Both the position numbers and the translations under genes were made by a program. The notes beneath the pieces were generated by a model. The model saw nothing but the letters and a program-made list of their open reading frames with translations. It was not told the origin of the DNA and made no database searches. Shown here piece after piece: positions 27,818-37,739 of a stretch of 64,000 bases of DNA. Source of the DNA: Rhizobium sp. CB3090 (GTDB taxonomy: Bacteria > Pseudomonadota > Alphaproteobacteria > Rhizobiales > Rhizobiaceae). The stretch's first letter is position 1. The number at the start of each line of letters is the position of its first letter. The stretch covers positions 186,001-250,000 of the forward strand of contig NZ_CP121664.1 in assembly GCF_029714285.1 (NCBI RefSeq). The letters run 5' to 3'.

Positions 27818-27865
27818 ATCCAAGATGTGGATGGTTGCCATCCAAACAATCAATTTTACCGATTC
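27818..27865 (+). promoter_or_regulatory. nod box of the nodABCSUIJ operon
   Basis: The 48 bases contain ATCCAAGATGTGGATGG, then CCATCCAAACAATCAATTTT and ACCGATTC. This matches the nod-box consensus, including the near-invariant AAACAATC-ATTTTACC block, oriented toward nodA. NodD binds it; transcription begins downstream, giving a nodA leader of about 250 nt. Confidence 0.95.
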
Positions 27866-28137
27866 GGCGTGATAGTGCATGAGAAAAATGTCGATAACCT
27901 GACAAGTATGTCGATTAGCAGACGAGTACATCGGCGCAAGCTTACGAACGACTGAGGAAGGTCGGAAGTATTGGGAGAGTTGATCATCTCAGACGCGAGT
28001 GGAAGAGAAAGGCTCTACTATCACGATTGTTTGTCGCTGCGGTCGTCAATGGCGCGTATGACGTGCGGAAGACGAAGCCATTGCTGCAATCACACGGTGT
28101 TTCCCTCAGAACTACAGCAAGAAAAGGAGGTCTTTGC

Positions 28138-28728
28138 ATGCGCTCAAAGGTGCGGTGGAGACTGTGCTGGGAAAACGAGTTGGAACTCGTCGAGCATGTC
28201 GAGCTCGCCGACTTCTTTCGGATGACCTATGGGCCAACCGGGGCCTTTAATGCAAAACCATTCGAGGGCAGTCGAAGCTGGGCGGGAGCAAGGCCCGAAC
28301 TTCGCCTCATCGGCTATGATGCTAATGGTGTCGCGGCTCATATGGGCTTGCTACGCCGATTTATAAAAGTTGGCACAACCGATCAGTTAGTGGGGGAGCT
28401 CGGACTATATGGCGTACGTCGGGATCTCGAGGGGTTAGGGCTCGGGCATTCTATCCACGCCATGCTTCCGGTATTGCAGGAGCTCGCCGTCCCGTTTGCA
28501 TTCGGCACGGTTCGGCCCGCCTTGCAAAAACATGTTGAGAGGTTCGGCCGACACGGTCCGCTGACGATTTTGTCGGGCATTCGCGTGCGGTCAACTCTCC
28601 CAGAGGCGCGCCTCGACAAGCCGCCCACGCGCATCGAAGACGCGCTTGTTATCGTGCTGCCGATTGGTCGGTCCATGTCCGATTGGCCTACTGGCACGAC
28701 GATTGATCGGAACGGGCCAGAGCTATGA
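28138..28728 (+). CDS. nodA: Nod-factor N-acyltransferase NodA
   Basis: The 196-residue protein starts [20 protein letters not shown], follows a near-perfect ribosome site (AAGGAGGT), and has conserved NodA segments [19 protein letters not shown] and [20 protein letters not shown]. NodA attaches the fatty acid to the deacetylated chitin oligomer. Its stop overlaps the nodB start (ATGA). Length exactly typical. Confidence 0.97.
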   Translation: MRSKVRWRLCWENELELVEHVELADFFRMTYGPTGAFNAKPFEGSRSWAGARPELRLIGYDANGVAAHMGLLRRFIKVGTTDQLVGELGLYGVRRDLEGLGLGHSIHAMLPVLQELAVPFAFGTVRPALQKHVERFGRHGPLTILSGIRVRSTLPEARLDKPPTRIEDALVIVLPIGRSMSDWPTGTTIDRNGPEL

Positions 28729-29384
28729 CGCACCTCGATTGCTTATACGAAATGCCCGATGCGTGCGCTGAAGCTATCGATCAGCCGAGCATCTATCTGA
28801 CGTTTGACGACGGACCTCATCCCTTCTGTACGCCGGAGGTCCTCGATGTGCTGGCGCAACATCAGGTGCCCGCAACCTTCTTCGTTATCGGAACTTACGC
28901 GGCCGAGCGGCCGAAACTCATCCAACGAATGATCGCAGAAGGGCACAAGGTCGCCAATCACACGATGACCCACCCGGACCTGTCCAATTGCAGCGCCAGC
29001 GAAATAGAACATGAGATATCCGAGGCGAGCAGGGCTATCAGGACTGCATGTCCGCAGGCGTCGGTGCAATACATGCGCGCTCCCTATGGGAGCTGGACCC
29101 AAGACGTTCTTTCCGTGTCGGCGAGCGCAGGGTTGGCGGCCGTCCACTGGTCGGTGGACCCCCTAGACTGGTCTCGTCCTGGCGTCGATGCGATTGTCGA
29201 TGCAGTGCTCGCCTCTATTCGTCCCGGGGCAATCGTGCTCTTGCACGATGGATGCCCTCCAAGCGAGGCAGAGCCGAGCACAGATAGCAGTCTGCGCCAT
29301 CATACCATCATGGCACTCTCTCGCATCATCCCAGTCGTGCGCGACCGCGGATTTGTAATCCGCTCGCTTCCTCAACATCACTGA
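28725..29384 (+). CDS. nodB: Chitooligosaccharide deacetylase NodB
   Basis: The 219-residue polysaccharide deacetylase removes the N-acetyl group at the non-reducing end. Motifs are [18 protein letters not shown] (catalytic and metal aspartates), HTMTHPDL (metal histidines), RAPYGSW and LLHDG. It overlaps nodA by 4 nt and is 12 nt ahead of nodC. Confidence 0.97.
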   Translation: MTHLDCLYEMPDACAEAIDQPSIYLTFDDGPHPFCTPEVLDVLAQHQVPATFFVIGTYAAERPKLIQRMIAEGHKVANHTMTHPDLSNCSASEIEHEISEASRAIRTACPQASVQYMRAPYGSWTQDVLSVSASAGLAAVHWSVDPLDWSRPGVDAIVDAVLASIRPGAIVLLHDGCPPSEAEPSTDSSLRHHTIMALSRIIPVVRDRGFVIRSLPQHH

Positions 29385-29395
29385 AAGCGATATCC

Positions 29396-30757
29396 ATGAA
29401 TCTGCTCGACACAACCAGCACTGCCGCTATCTCGCTTTATGCGCTGCTCTCGACGGCTTATAAAAGCATGCAGGTCGTTTATGCTCGGCCGACCGATGAA
29501 CCATCGACGTCGGCAGAGCCGATCGGCTCGGCGCATTGGCCGAGCGTCGATGTCATTATACCCTCTTTCAACGAGGATCCGGGCACTCTTTGGGATTGCC
29601 TTGAGTCCATCGCGCAGCAAGAATACGCCGGGGATCTGAATGTCTATGTGGTTGATGACGGTTCCAGCAATCGCGACGCCATCACGCCCGTTCACACGGC
29701 ATTTGCACGCGATCCAAGATTCACATTCATTCTGCTCAAGGAGAATGTTGGAAAGCGCAAGGCGCAGATAGCGGCGATACGCCGTTCCTCTGGAGATTTG
29801 GTCCTCAACGTCGACTCCGACACCATTCTCGCCTCAGACGTCGTCATGAAACTTGCACTCAAGATGCAAGATCCGGCGATTGGCGCGGCTATGGGCCAGC
29901 TGGCTGCGAACAACCGCCACGAGACCTGGTTGACCCGTTTGATCGATATGGAATACTGGCTGGCCTGTAATGAGGAGCGGGCGGCACAGGCCCGTTTCGG
30001 TGCTGTCATGTGCTGCTGTGGTCCATGCGCCATGTACCGCCGGACTGCGCTCACGATGCTACTTGACCAGTACGAAACGCAAATGTTCCGGGGAAAGCGA
30101 AGCGACTTCGGCGAGGATCGTCATCTTACAATCCTCATGCTGAAAGCTGGATTTCGAACCGAATATGTTCCAACCGCCATCGCGGCAACTGTTGTTCCAA
30201 ACAAGCTGCGCCCTTATCTGCGTCAGCAACTTCGCTGGGCACGCAGCACTTTCCGCGACACGTTGCTTGCAATGAACCTTCTGCCTGGTCTTGACCGTTT
30301 TCTCACTTTGGACGTGATTGGTCAGAACCTTGGACCGCTCTTGCTCGCCCTGTCGGTGCTAACCGGACTAGCGCAGTTCGCACTCACCGGCACCGTGCCC
30401 TGGTGGACATGCCTGATGATCGCATCGATGACCATGATCCGCTGCAGCGTCGCAGCGGTCCGTGCCCGCCAATTACGATTTATCGGATTCTCGCTGCATA
30501 CCTTCCTCAACATCTTTTTCCTGCTGCCCTTGAAGGCCTACGCGCTCTGTACGTTGAGCAATAGCGATTGGTTGTCGCGCGGCTCTGCTGCCAAAGCACC
30601 AGACAAGAATGAAAAGCTCGATGCCATCCAAGACCCGATTGCCGGATCAAGCCCACGAGAATTACAGGAAAATGAAGCTCCGCTTCGCCGGCACAATCTT
30701 GCGAGAGATGCGACCAGATCGATGGCATATGACGGCATTTGCACCGACCAGCAATGA
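29396..30757 (+). CDS. nodC: N-acetylglucosaminyltransferase NodC (chitin oligomer synthase)
   Basis: The 453-residue family 2 glycosyltransferase builds the chitin oligomer backbone at the inner membrane. It has an N-terminal membrane segment, catalytic VDVIIPSFNEDP, NVDSD, GEDRHLTILML, the QQLRWARS motif, and C-terminal membrane helices (about residues 305-385). The hydrophilic tail after residue 400 is long and ends at the intergenic gap before nodS. Third gene of the operon. Confidence 0.97.
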   Translation: MNLLDTTSTAAISLYALLSTAYKSMQVVYARPTDEPSTSAEPIGSAHWPSVDVIIPSFNEDPGTLWDCLESIAQQEYAGDLNVYVVDDGSSNRDAITPVHTAFARDPRFTFILLKENVGKRKAQIAAIRRSSGDLVLNVDSDTILASDVVMKLALKMQDPAIGAAMGQLAANNRHETWLTRLIDMEYWLACNEERAAQARFGAVMCCCGPCAMYRRTALTMLLDQYETQMFRGKRSDFGEDRHLTILMLKAGFRTEYVPTAIAATVVPNKLRPYLRQQLRWARSTFRDTLLAMNLLPGLDRFLTLDVIGQNLGPLLLALSVLTGLAQFALTGTVPWWTCLMIASMTMIRCSVAAVRARQLRFIGFSLHTFLNIFFLLPLKAYALCTLSNSDWLSRGSAAKAPDKNEKLDAIQDPIAGSSPRELQENEAPLRRHNLARDATRSMAYDGICTDQQ

Positions 30758-30786
30758 TTGCTTTATCAAGGTAGACGGGCTTGAAA

Positions 30787-31389
30787 ATGCACGACAATTA
30801 TCAACTTTTAAATCGCGAACTGGCTGAAGACGATCCGTGGCGCCTCGACGGTAATCCGTTCGAACGCAAGCGTCACGAGCAAATGATCCTGCTGTCGCTT
30901 GCCGAAGGCCCCATCGCAAATGCACTCGAAGTCGGGTGTGCGGCCGGCGCCTTCACGGAAAAACTGGCGCCACACTGCCGGCGCCTCACAGTTGTCGACG
31001 TCGTGCCAGAAGCGATTGATCGAACGCGCCGACGGATGAACATGCCGGCACATATCAGCTGGGTTGTCTCAGACGTTAAACAGTTTTCCTCTGAAGAGCT
31101 TTTCGATCTGATCGTGGTTGCAGAAGTTCTTTATTACCTCGGAGACATTGCCGAGATGCGAATGGCAGTTGGCAACCTGCTTCGCATGCTTGCGCCTGGC
31201 GGGCATCTGGTTTTCGGCTCGGCACGCGATGCGAATTGCCGGCGCTGGGGTCATGCTGCCGGCGCTGAGACGGTCATCGCCATTCTCACCGAAATGTTGG
31301 TCGAGGTAGAGCGTCTGGAGCTACAGGGGGATCCGGACAATGAAGACTGCTTGCTCGTCCGCTTCCGCAATCCCGTTTCCTGTTCCTGA
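30787..31389 (+). CDS. nodS: Nod-factor N-methyltransferase NodS
   Basis: The 200-residue SAM-dependent methyltransferase N-methylates the deacetylated end sugar before NodA acylation. The SAM motif is ALEVGCAAGAFTEKLAP (about residues 45-61), with LFDLIVVAEVLYYL and the motif LRMLAPGGHLVFG downstream. The ATG at 30787 is chosen over an in-frame TTG at 30781. NodS with NodU and NodH predicts a methylated, carbamoylated and sulfated Nod factor. Confidence 0.95.
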   Translation: MHDNYQLLNRELAEDDPWRLDGNPFERKRHEQMILLSLAEGPIANALEVGCAAGAFTEKLAPHCRRLTVVDVVPEAIDRTRRRMNMPAHISWVVSDVKQFSSEELFDLIVVAEVLYYLGDIAEMRMAVGNLLRMLAPGGHLVFGSARDANCRRWGHAAGAETVIAILTEMLVEVERLELQGDPDNEDCLLVRFRNPVSCS

Positions 31390-31425
31390 TCAATCGAAGT
31401 TTCGACCCTTAGACATGGAGACACT

Positions 31426-33135
31426 ATGCGCATCTGTGGTATAAAGCTCACCCATGACGGGGCGATCGCCCTTATCGAGGACGGACGGCTAGTCTTCTGC
31501 ATTGAGCAGGAGAAGCGGGACAACAATCGCCGATATCAAACCATCGACAATCTCGACGCAATTGTTACCGCTTTGGCGGAACACGGTCTCAATCCACGCG
31601 ATGTCGATCAGTTCGTCATCGACGGATGGGACGGTGAGATCGAGTCGCGTTTCCAGGTCCTCAGTGGCGCAGCTCCCGTCACTCTCACGGGGGCGCCGTA
31701 CGTTGAACGGCACAGCGACGGTCTTCTCGATTCGCTCGATGGCACAGGCCTCATTCTCAACGACCGGGTTTTTTCTTATAAGAGCTATCCGCATGTGACC
31801 GGCCATGTGGCCTCCGCATACTGCACCAGTCCGTTCGCCAAGGCTGGCGAACCCGCGTTTTGCCTCGTGTGGGATGGCTGTATCTTCCCGCGTCTCTATT
31901 ACGTCGATGGCCAAGGGGCCCGGTTCCTGGAATCCTTATTCCCGATGATAGGGCAAGCATACGCGGCCGCGGGCCATTACTTCGGGCCGTATAAGCAGCC
32001 AAGCCGCGCGGGCTGGGACCTCGGTGTCGCCGGCAAGCTGATGGCCTATATCGCGCTTGGGTCGATTGATGAAGACATCGTCGCGGTGTTCGAAGAGCTC
32101 TACGAGGAGCACTTTTCAGGCGATACCGAGCGAGCCTGCCGCTACCGCGCAAACATCAACGACGCTGAATCATCCCTTGTGGCCGTGCATGATTTCTTCG
32201 ATGCCAGCGTGGTCCGACTGGAGGATAAGGCGCCCGAAAATGTGCTTGCATCATTCCATGCTTTCCTCGAGCTTCTCTTGGTCGGTGAAATGGCGCTTGC
32301 CATGCAGCGCCACTCTTTGCCCGGGCCGCGAAATTTATGCATAGCCGGCGGCTGTGGTCTCAACATCAAATGGAACAGTGCACTGCGTGCGACCGGCCTG
32401 TTCGATGCCGTCTGGGTTCCGCCATTTCCGAACGACAGTGGTTCTGCAATTGGTGCCGCCTGCAGCGCCATGGCGGCGCATGAAGGCTTTGTGCCGCTGG
32501 AGTGGTCGGTCTACAGCGGCCCGGCTTTGAAAAATGGCGATGCGCCGCAAGGATGGGAGGCTGCCCCGTGCAGCATATCAGAACTCGCCACGATCCTCGC
32601 CAGCAATAAGCCCGTTGTCTTTCTTGCTGGGCGCGCCGAGCTCGGACCTAGGGCGCTCGGAGGCAGAAGCATTCTCGCAGCCGCGACGTCGCCGCAAATG
32701 AAAGACTATCTCAACGAAGTCAAATTTCGCGAACACTTCCGGCCGGTGGCGCCAATATGCCTGGAGGACCGGGCGCCGGATATATTCAGTCCCGGAACGC
32801 CCGATCCTTACATGCTGTTCGACCACCAGACGCGCCCGGAGTGGAAGGACAAAATTCCAGCTGTCGTCCATCTCGACGGATCTGCACGTTTGCAAACCAT
32901 TTCCAGGAGCTCTGAACACGGAGTTACCGAACTCCTCATCGAGTATGAAAAACTCACAGGCATCCCGCTGCTTTGCAATACGAGTGCAAACCTCCATGGA
33001 CGTGGCTTCTTCCCGGATGCTGCCGCAGCCTGCGAATGGGGACGCATCGAACATGTATGGTGCAACGGCGTGCTCTTCACCAAGGAGCGGGTATCTGAAT
33101 TGGCGCCCGTTGGCGTCGCAGCCAACATGAGATGA
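31426..33135 (+). CDS. nodU: Nod-factor carbamoyltransferase NodU
   Basis: The 569-residue protein of the NodU/CmcH family adds a carbamoyl group at the non-reducing end sugar. Recognisable are [20 protein letters not shown] (ASKHA-type nucleotide-binding fold), [31 protein letters not shown], and the C-terminal [17 protein letters not shown] and [12 protein letters not shown]. Length normal. It lies between nodS and nodI, as in other nodABCSUIJ operons. Confidence 0.96.
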   Translation: MRICGIKLTHDGAIALIEDGRLVFCIEQEKRDNNRRYQTIDNLDAIVTALAEHGLNPRDVDQFVIDGWDGEIESRFQVLSGAAPVTLTGAPYVERHSDGLLDSLDGTGLILNDRVFSYKSYPHVTGHVASAYCTSPFAKAGEPAFCLVWDGCIFPRLYYVDGQGARFLESLFPMIGQAYAAAGHYFGPYKQPSRAGWDLGVAGKLMAYIALGSIDEDIVAVFEELYEEHFSGDTERACRYRANINDAESSLVAVHDFFDASVVRLEDKAPENVLASFHAFLELLLVGEMALAMQRHSLPGPRNLCIAGGCGLNIKWNSALRATGLFDAVWVPPFPNDSGSAIGAACSAMAAHEGFVPLEWSVYSGPALKNGDAPQGWEAAPCSISELATILASNKPVVFLAGRAELGPRALGGRSILAAATSPQMKDYLNEVKFREHFRPVAPICLEDRAPDIFSPGTPDPYMLFDHQTRPEWKDKIPAVVHLDGSARLQTISRSSEHGVTELLIEYEKLTGIPLLCNTSANLHGRGFFPDAAAACEWGRIEHVWCNGVLFTKERVSELAPVGVAANMR

Positions 33136-33139
33136 GCAC

Positions 33140-34054
33140 ATGTCCGCGGTAGCAATCGAACTTGCCGGCGTCACGAAGTCATACGGCGGAAGGACCGTTG
33201 TCGACGAGCTGTCGTTTTCCGTCGCAGCGGGAGAGTGCTTCGGCCTGCTCGGGCCGAACGGCGCAGGAAAAAGCACAATTGCGCGCATGGTGCTCGGGAT
33301 GACCCTTCCTGACGCCGGCAAGATCAGCGTCCTTGGTGTGCCGGTGCCGGCGCGCGCGCGCTTGGCGCGCCGGCGCATCGGCGTCGTCCCTCAGTTCGAC
33401 AACCTCGACGCCGAGTTCACCGTGCGCGAAAATCTTCTGGTGTTCGGACGCTATTTCGGCATGAGCACACGCGAGGTCGAAAAGGTCATTCCGTCACTGC
33501 TCGAGTTTGCGCGCCTCGAGAGCAAGGCGCATGCACGCGTTCCCGAGCTGTCCGGCGGCATGAAGCGGCGCCTGACACTGGCACGTGCGCTGATCAACGA
33601 CCCGCAGCTGCTCGTCATGGACGAGCCGACGACGGGCCTTGATCCGCATGCGCGCCACCTGATCTGGGAGCGCCTGCGTGCGCTTTTGGCGCGCGGCAAG
33701 ACGATCATCTTGACCACCCACTTCATGGAAGAGGCTGAGCGTTTGTGCGACCGCCTGTGCGTCATCGAGAAAGGACGCATCATCGCGGAGGGCCGCCCGC
33801 ACGCGCTTGTCGACGAGCAGATCGGCTGCCAGGTGATCGAAATATACGGCGGCAATCCGCATGAACTGCATTCAGCGATCCGGCCTTATGCGCAACGGTT
33901 CGAGGTGAGCGGCGAGACGCTCTTTTGTTATGCGTCCGATCCGGAACCGGTGTTGGCGCAGCTGCGCGGGCGAACGGGCCTGCGTCTTTTGCAGCGTCCG
34001 CCGAATCTGGAGGACGTTTTTTTGCGGCTGACCGGGCGCGAGATGGAGAAATGA
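33140..34054 (+). CDS. nodI: Nod-factor export ABC transporter, ATPase NodI
   Basis: The 304-residue ATPase has Walker [15 protein letters not shown], signature [15 protein letters not shown], Walker [17 protein letters not shown] and the switch histidine [13 protein letters not shown]. With NodJ it exports lipochitooligosaccharides. It starts 4 nt after nodU and ends 3 nt before nodJ. Confidence 0.96.
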   Translation: MSAVAIELAGVTKSYGGRTVVDELSFSVAAGECFGLLGPNGAGKSTIARMVLGMTLPDAGKISVLGVPVPARARLARRRIGVVPQFDNLDAEFTVRENLLVFGRYFGMSTREVEKVIPSLLEFARLESKAHARVPELSGGMKRRLTLARALINDPQLLVMDEPTTGLDPHARHLIWERLRALLARGKTIILTTHFMEEAERLCDRLCVIEKGRIIAEGRPHALVDEQIGCQVIEIYGGNPHELHSAIRPYAQRFEVSGETLFCYASDPEPVLAQLRGRTGLRLLQRPPNLEDVFLRLTGREMEK

Positions 34055-34057
34055 ACG

Positions 34058-34843
34058 ATGGGTGAAGGTTACGCGACAACGCTGCCGGCTAACGCCTGGA
34101 ACTGGATTGCGGTGTGGCGCCGCAACTTTCTGGCATGGAAGAAGGTCGCGCTTGCGTCAATACTCGGCAATCTCGCCGATCCGATGATCTATCTGTTCGG
34201 TCTCGGCTTCGGCCTCGGAATAATGGTCGGTCGCGTGGACGGGGCTCCCTATATCGCGTTTCTGACGGGCGGCATGGTTGCGGCAAGTTCCATGACCTCC
34301 GCGACGTTCGAGACGATTTATGCGGCTTTCGCTCGGATGCAATCTCACCGCTGGGAAGCAATCCTATACACACAAATGACGCTCGGCGATGTCGTCCTCG
34401 GTGAATTGGCATGGGCCGCAACCAAAGCGTTTCTGGCCGGGACGGGAATTTTGATCGTCGCCACCATGCTCGGCTATGCGGCGTGGACTTCGATCCCCTG
34501 CGTGCTACCGGTTATTGCACTGACCGGGTTTGCGTTCGCGAGCGTGGCGATGGTCGTGGTGGCACTTGCACCCAGTTACGACTATTTCATTTTCTACCAG
34601 ACGCTCGTCCTCACACCCATGTTGTTTCTGTGCGGCGCGGTCTTTCCGGTCGCACAACTGCCGGGTGGATTTCAGGAAATGGCGCACTTCCTGCCGCTCG
34701 CACATGCGATCGATCTCATTCGCCCGGCAATGCTTGGCCGGCCGGCTGAAAGCGTCGGCCTGCATGTCGGTGCGCTTTGCCTCTATGCGGCCTTGCCGTT
34801 CTTCCTTTCGGCAACGCTTCTGCGGCGTCGTCTGATGCCCTGA
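34058..34843 (+). CDS. nodJ: Nod-factor export ABC transporter, permease NodJ
   Basis: The 261-residue ABC-2 type membrane protein has about six transmembrane helices and family segments [36 protein letters not shown] and [18 protein letters not shown]. It is the membrane partner of NodI. Start at 34058 directly follows nodI. The next gene begins 32 nt on, so transcription can continue into it. Confidence 0.95.
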   Translation: MGEGYATTLPANAWNWIAVWRRNFLAWKKVALASILGNLADPMIYLFGLGFGLGIMVGRVDGAPYIAFLTGGMVAASSMTSATFETIYAAFARMQSHRWEAILYTQMTLGDVVLGELAWAATKAFLAGTGILIVATMLGYAAWTSIPCVLPVIALTGFAFASVAMVVVALAPSYDYFIFYQTLVLTPMLFLCGAVFPVAQLPGGFQEMAHFLPLAHAIDLIRPAMLGRPAESVGLHVGALCLYAALPFFLSATLLRRRLMP

Positions 34844-34875
34844 AGCCACTACCGCTTACGAAAAGGAGCTATGAA

Positions 34876-35928
34876 ATGCAGTATCGCGAACTCGGCCGCA
34901 GCGGCCTCAAGGTAAGCGCGCTCGGCTTAGGTACGATGAGCTGGGGAGAGCAGAACACGGAAGCCGAGGCGCACGCGCAACTCGATGCGGCTCTCGATGC
35001 AGGCGTAAACTTTGTCGACACGGCGGAGATGTATCCCGTGCCACCCCGCGTCGGGACATACGGTCTTTCGGAGTCCTTTATCGGCAGTTGGCTGCGCAAA
35101 ACCGGCCGCAGGCAGGATGTGGTGCTCTCGACCAAAGCGGTTGGTCCCGTTCGACCAGGCAAGGCGAACCTGCCCTATGTCCGCGACGGCCGCGTCAGCT
35201 ATACGCGAGCAAATCTTTTCGAGGCGGTTGACGCCAGCCTCCAAAGGCTGCAGACGGATCATATCGATCTCTTTCAGCTGCACTGGCCGGACCGCAGCAC
35301 AAACGTCTTTCAATTGCTCGACTATCAATATGAGCTCGACCACGACACGATCTCTATCCTGGAGACGCTGGAGGCCTTGGATGCGCTCGTCAAAAGCGGC
35401 CGGATTCGCCACATCGGGCTCTCCAATGAAACGCCGTGGGGGCTTGCCAGCTTTCTGCATCTTGCCGAAATGCACGGCCTGGCTCGCGTGACAAGTATTC
35501 AGAACCCCTACAACCTTATCAACCTCGATTTCGAGAACGGCCTCGCAGAAATGGCTGTGCGCGAAGGGGTAGGGCTCCTCGTATACTCGCCCCTTGCGAT
35601 GGGTACCCTCACTGGTAAGTACCTGGGTGGTCAGCGGCCAAGCGGTTCGCGGCTGAACTTGTTCGGACGGTTCTTTCGCTACAGCAACGAAAGAGCGCAG
35701 CATGCAGCTCTCGCATATACAACGCTCTTTCGAGAACATGGCATCGATCCGGTGCATGGCGCCTTGTCATTCGTCATGAGCCGGCCTTTCGTTGCAAGCA
35801 CGCTCGTGGGCGCGACTTCCCTGACGCAATTGACGCACAACTTCGCCGCCGCCGAAGTCACTTTATCACGCGAGATTCTGGATGGGATCCAGTCGATCTA
35901 CCAGCGTTACGGATCGCCGGCACCATGA
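34876..35928 (+). CDS. Tas-type NADP(H)-dependent aldo/keto reductase
   Basis: The 350-residue protein MQYRELGRSGLKVSALGLGT is close to E. coli Tas: TMSWGEQNTEAEAHAQLD, then FVDTAEMYPVPPR (catalytic Asp/Tyr), LQTDHIDLFQLHWPDR (catalytic His), GLSNETPWGLASFLHLAE and the cofactor end ASTLVGATSLTQLTHN. AAAGGAGC precedes the ATG. Its place inside the nod operon, between nodJ and nodH on the same strand, suggests nod-box transcription. The substrate is unknown and no role in Nod-factor synthesis is established to my knowledge. Confidence 0.9.
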   Translation: MQYRELGRSGLKVSALGLGTMSWGEQNTEAEAHAQLDAALDAGVNFVDTAEMYPVPPRVGTYGLSESFIGSWLRKTGRRQDVVLSTKAVGPVRPGKANLPYVRDGRVSYTRANLFEAVDASLQRLQTDHIDLFQLHWPDRSTNVFQLLDYQYELDHDTISILETLEALDALVKSGRIRHIGLSNETPWGLASFLHLAEMHGLARVTSIQNPYNLINLDFENGLAEMAVREGVGLLVYSPLAMGTLTGKYLGGQRPSGSRLNLFGRFFRYSNERAQHAALAYTTLFREHGIDPVHGALSFVMSRPFVASTLVGATSLTQLTHNFAAAEVTLSREILDGIQSIYQRYGSPAP

Positions 35929-35995
35929 TGGGCTTCATCGGTTTTTTATCCGATCGCGCGGTCTTCGGCCCTCGGGTTTGATTTTGGAGAAGGCA

Positions 35996-36088
35996 ATGCA
36001 CTTGCGCTCGTCAGCGCGACCGAGGAGTTCTTGTGCAGGCGCCATCCACACCTTTGTGATCAATATCAGTTGGGAACATGCGCAATGA
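35996..36088 (+). CDS. Short upstream reading frame coupled to nodH
   Basis: A 30-codon frame (MHLRSSARPRSSCAGAIHTF...) follows a good ribosome site (TTGGAGAAGG). Its TGA overlaps the nodH ATG (CAATGA). It could couple nodH translation to upstream ribosomes or be chance; the peptide resembles nothing known to me. Confidence 0.3.
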   Translation: MHLRSSARPRSSCAGAIHTFVINISWEHAQ

Positions 36089-36834
36089 TCCATTCCGTAC
36101 CGTCGCCTCAGCCATTTGTCATCCTTGCGATGCCGCGAACCGGGACGCACTATCTCGAAGCGTTGCTGAACGACCATGCAAATGTGTTGAGCAACGGTGA
36201 GTTGCTCAACAGCTATGATGAAAATTGGCCCGATAAGGATCGCCTCCGGCGCAGCGATCGCGAGCTTCTCGAGCTCGCCTATCTGCGCTATCCGCCAACC
36301 AAGAAGAAGGTGACGCACGTCGGTTGCAAAATCAACGAGCCTCAATTTTTTGACCGTCCGGGCTTTTTCGACGAATTGGCTCGTTGGCAAGGCCTCAGGG
36401 TCATTCTGCTTACTCGCAACACATTGGAATCCCTGCGATCGCTGGTGCAGGCAAGGCAAACGGGTCAGTGGCTGAAATTTAGCGCGGACCATAATGAGCC
36501 CCCAAGTGTCTCGCTGTCAGTGAACGAATGCGAAGCCTATTTCAAAGCTGCCGACGATTTCCATGCACGGGTCAAGAGCGCGTTCGATCCGAGCAAACTG
36601 CTGATGATCGAATACCAGGATCTTCTTCTTAAACCGAGCGCATGCCTGGCAGCCGTTTTGGCGTTCCTCGGAGCTCCCGCGCATAAGTCTTCCAATCGCG
36701 CCACCATTCAACGGCAGGAAACACGCTCGCTCGCCCAGTCGCTACAGAATTTTGAAGAGCTACGGCGGCACTTTGCAGGCGGGCCCTACGCGAAGTTCTT
36801 CGAGCTCGACGACGCATCGGCTCTGCAAGGATAA
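36085..36834 (+). CDS. nodH: Nod-factor sulfotransferase NodH
   Basis: The 249-residue protein [20 protein letters not shown] carries the PAPS-binding motif [13 protein letters not shown] at its N-terminus, [20 protein letters not shown], and a second PAPS-contact region [16 protein letters not shown]. It transfers sulfate from PAPS to the reducing-end sugar. NodPQ, which make PAPS, follow within 5 nt. Start chosen by homology at the ATG overlapping the upstream small frame. Confidence 0.95.
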   Translation: MIHSVPSPQPFVILAMPRTGTHYLEALLNDHANVLSNGELLNSYDENWPDKDRLRRSDRELLELAYLRYPPTKKKVTHVGCKINEPQFFDRPGFFDELARWQGLRVILLTRNTLESLRSLVQARQTGQWLKFSADHNEPPSVSLSVNECEAYFKAADDFHARVKSAFDPSKLLMIEYQDLLLKPSACLAAVLAFLGAPAHKSSNRATIQRQETRSLAQSLQNFEELRRHFAGGPYAKFFELDDASALQG

Positions 36835-36839
36835 ATGAG

Positions 36840-37739
36840 ATGTCTTTCGACAATCTGCGATACCTTGAAGCCGAAGCCATCCATATCATTCGGGAAGTCG
36901 CTGCGACCTTTTCAAATCCGGTTGTGCTCTATTCCATCGGAAAGGACTCCTCCGTTTTATTGCATCTCGCGATGAAGGCGTTCTTTCCGGGAAAACCACC
37001 CTTTCCCTTTCTTCATGTGGACACCCTGTGGAAGTTTCAGGAGATGATCGCCTTCCGCGACCGGATGATGCGGGAACTGGACCTGAAATTGATTGTCCAC
37101 GTCAATCAGGATGGCATCGATCAGGGCATCAGCCCCTTTCGAGACGGCTCCAACGTGCACACGCACGTGATGAAGACTCTGGCGCTGCGCCAGGCGTTGG
37201 ACAAATACCGTTTTGACGCTGCGCTCGCAGGCGCGCGCCGCGACGAGGAGAAATCGCGAGCCAAAGAGCGGATATTTTCCATTCGCAACGCCCAGCATGC
37301 TTGGGATCCGAAACGCCAGCGTCCGGAGATGTGGAAAACCTACAACACGCGTGTGAGCGCAGGCGAAACGATGCGCGTCTTTCCGCTTTCCAACTGGACC
37401 GAGCTCGACGTCTGGCAGTACATCCAAAAGGAAAATATTCCCGTCGTGCCACTCTATTTCGCGGCGCCGCGGCCCGTCGTGCGCCGCGGTGCGACGATGA
37501 TCATGGTCGATGACGAGCGCATGCCGCTTGAACCCGATGAAACGGTCACGCAACGGATGGTCCGTTTCCGCACGCTCGGCTGCTATCCTTTGACGGGCGC
37601 GATCGAATCCGGTGCGGCGACGGTGCCAGAAATTCTGCGCGAGATCGTGGAGGCACGCACCTCCGAGAGACAGAGCCGGCTGATCGATCTCGATGAGGCC
37701 GGCGCAATGGAGAAGAAGAAGCGCGAAGGGTACTTCTGA
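36840..37739 (+). CDS. nodP: Sulfate adenylyltransferase subunit 2 NodP
   Basis: The 299-residue PP-loop ATPase (CysD type) forms APS from sulfate and ATP together with the NodQ GTPase. The PP-loop is [18 protein letters not shown]; other family segments are [33 protein letters not shown] and [15 protein letters not shown]. Its stop overlaps the nodQ start by one base. Length typical. Confidence 0.96.
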   Translation: MSFDNLRYLEAEAIHIIREVAATFSNPVVLYSIGKDSSVLLHLAMKAFFPGKPPFPFLHVDTLWKFQEMIAFRDRMMRELDLKLIVHVNQDGIDQGISPFRDGSNVHTHVMKTLALRQALDKYRFDAALAGARRDEEKSRAKERIFSIRNAQHAWDPKRQRPEMWKTYNTRVSAGETMRVFPLSNWTELDVWQYIQKENIPVVPLYFAAPRPVVRRGATMIMVDDERMPLEPDETVTQRMVRFRTLGCYPLTGAIESGAATVPEILREIVEARTSERQSRLIDLDEAGAMEKKKREGYF

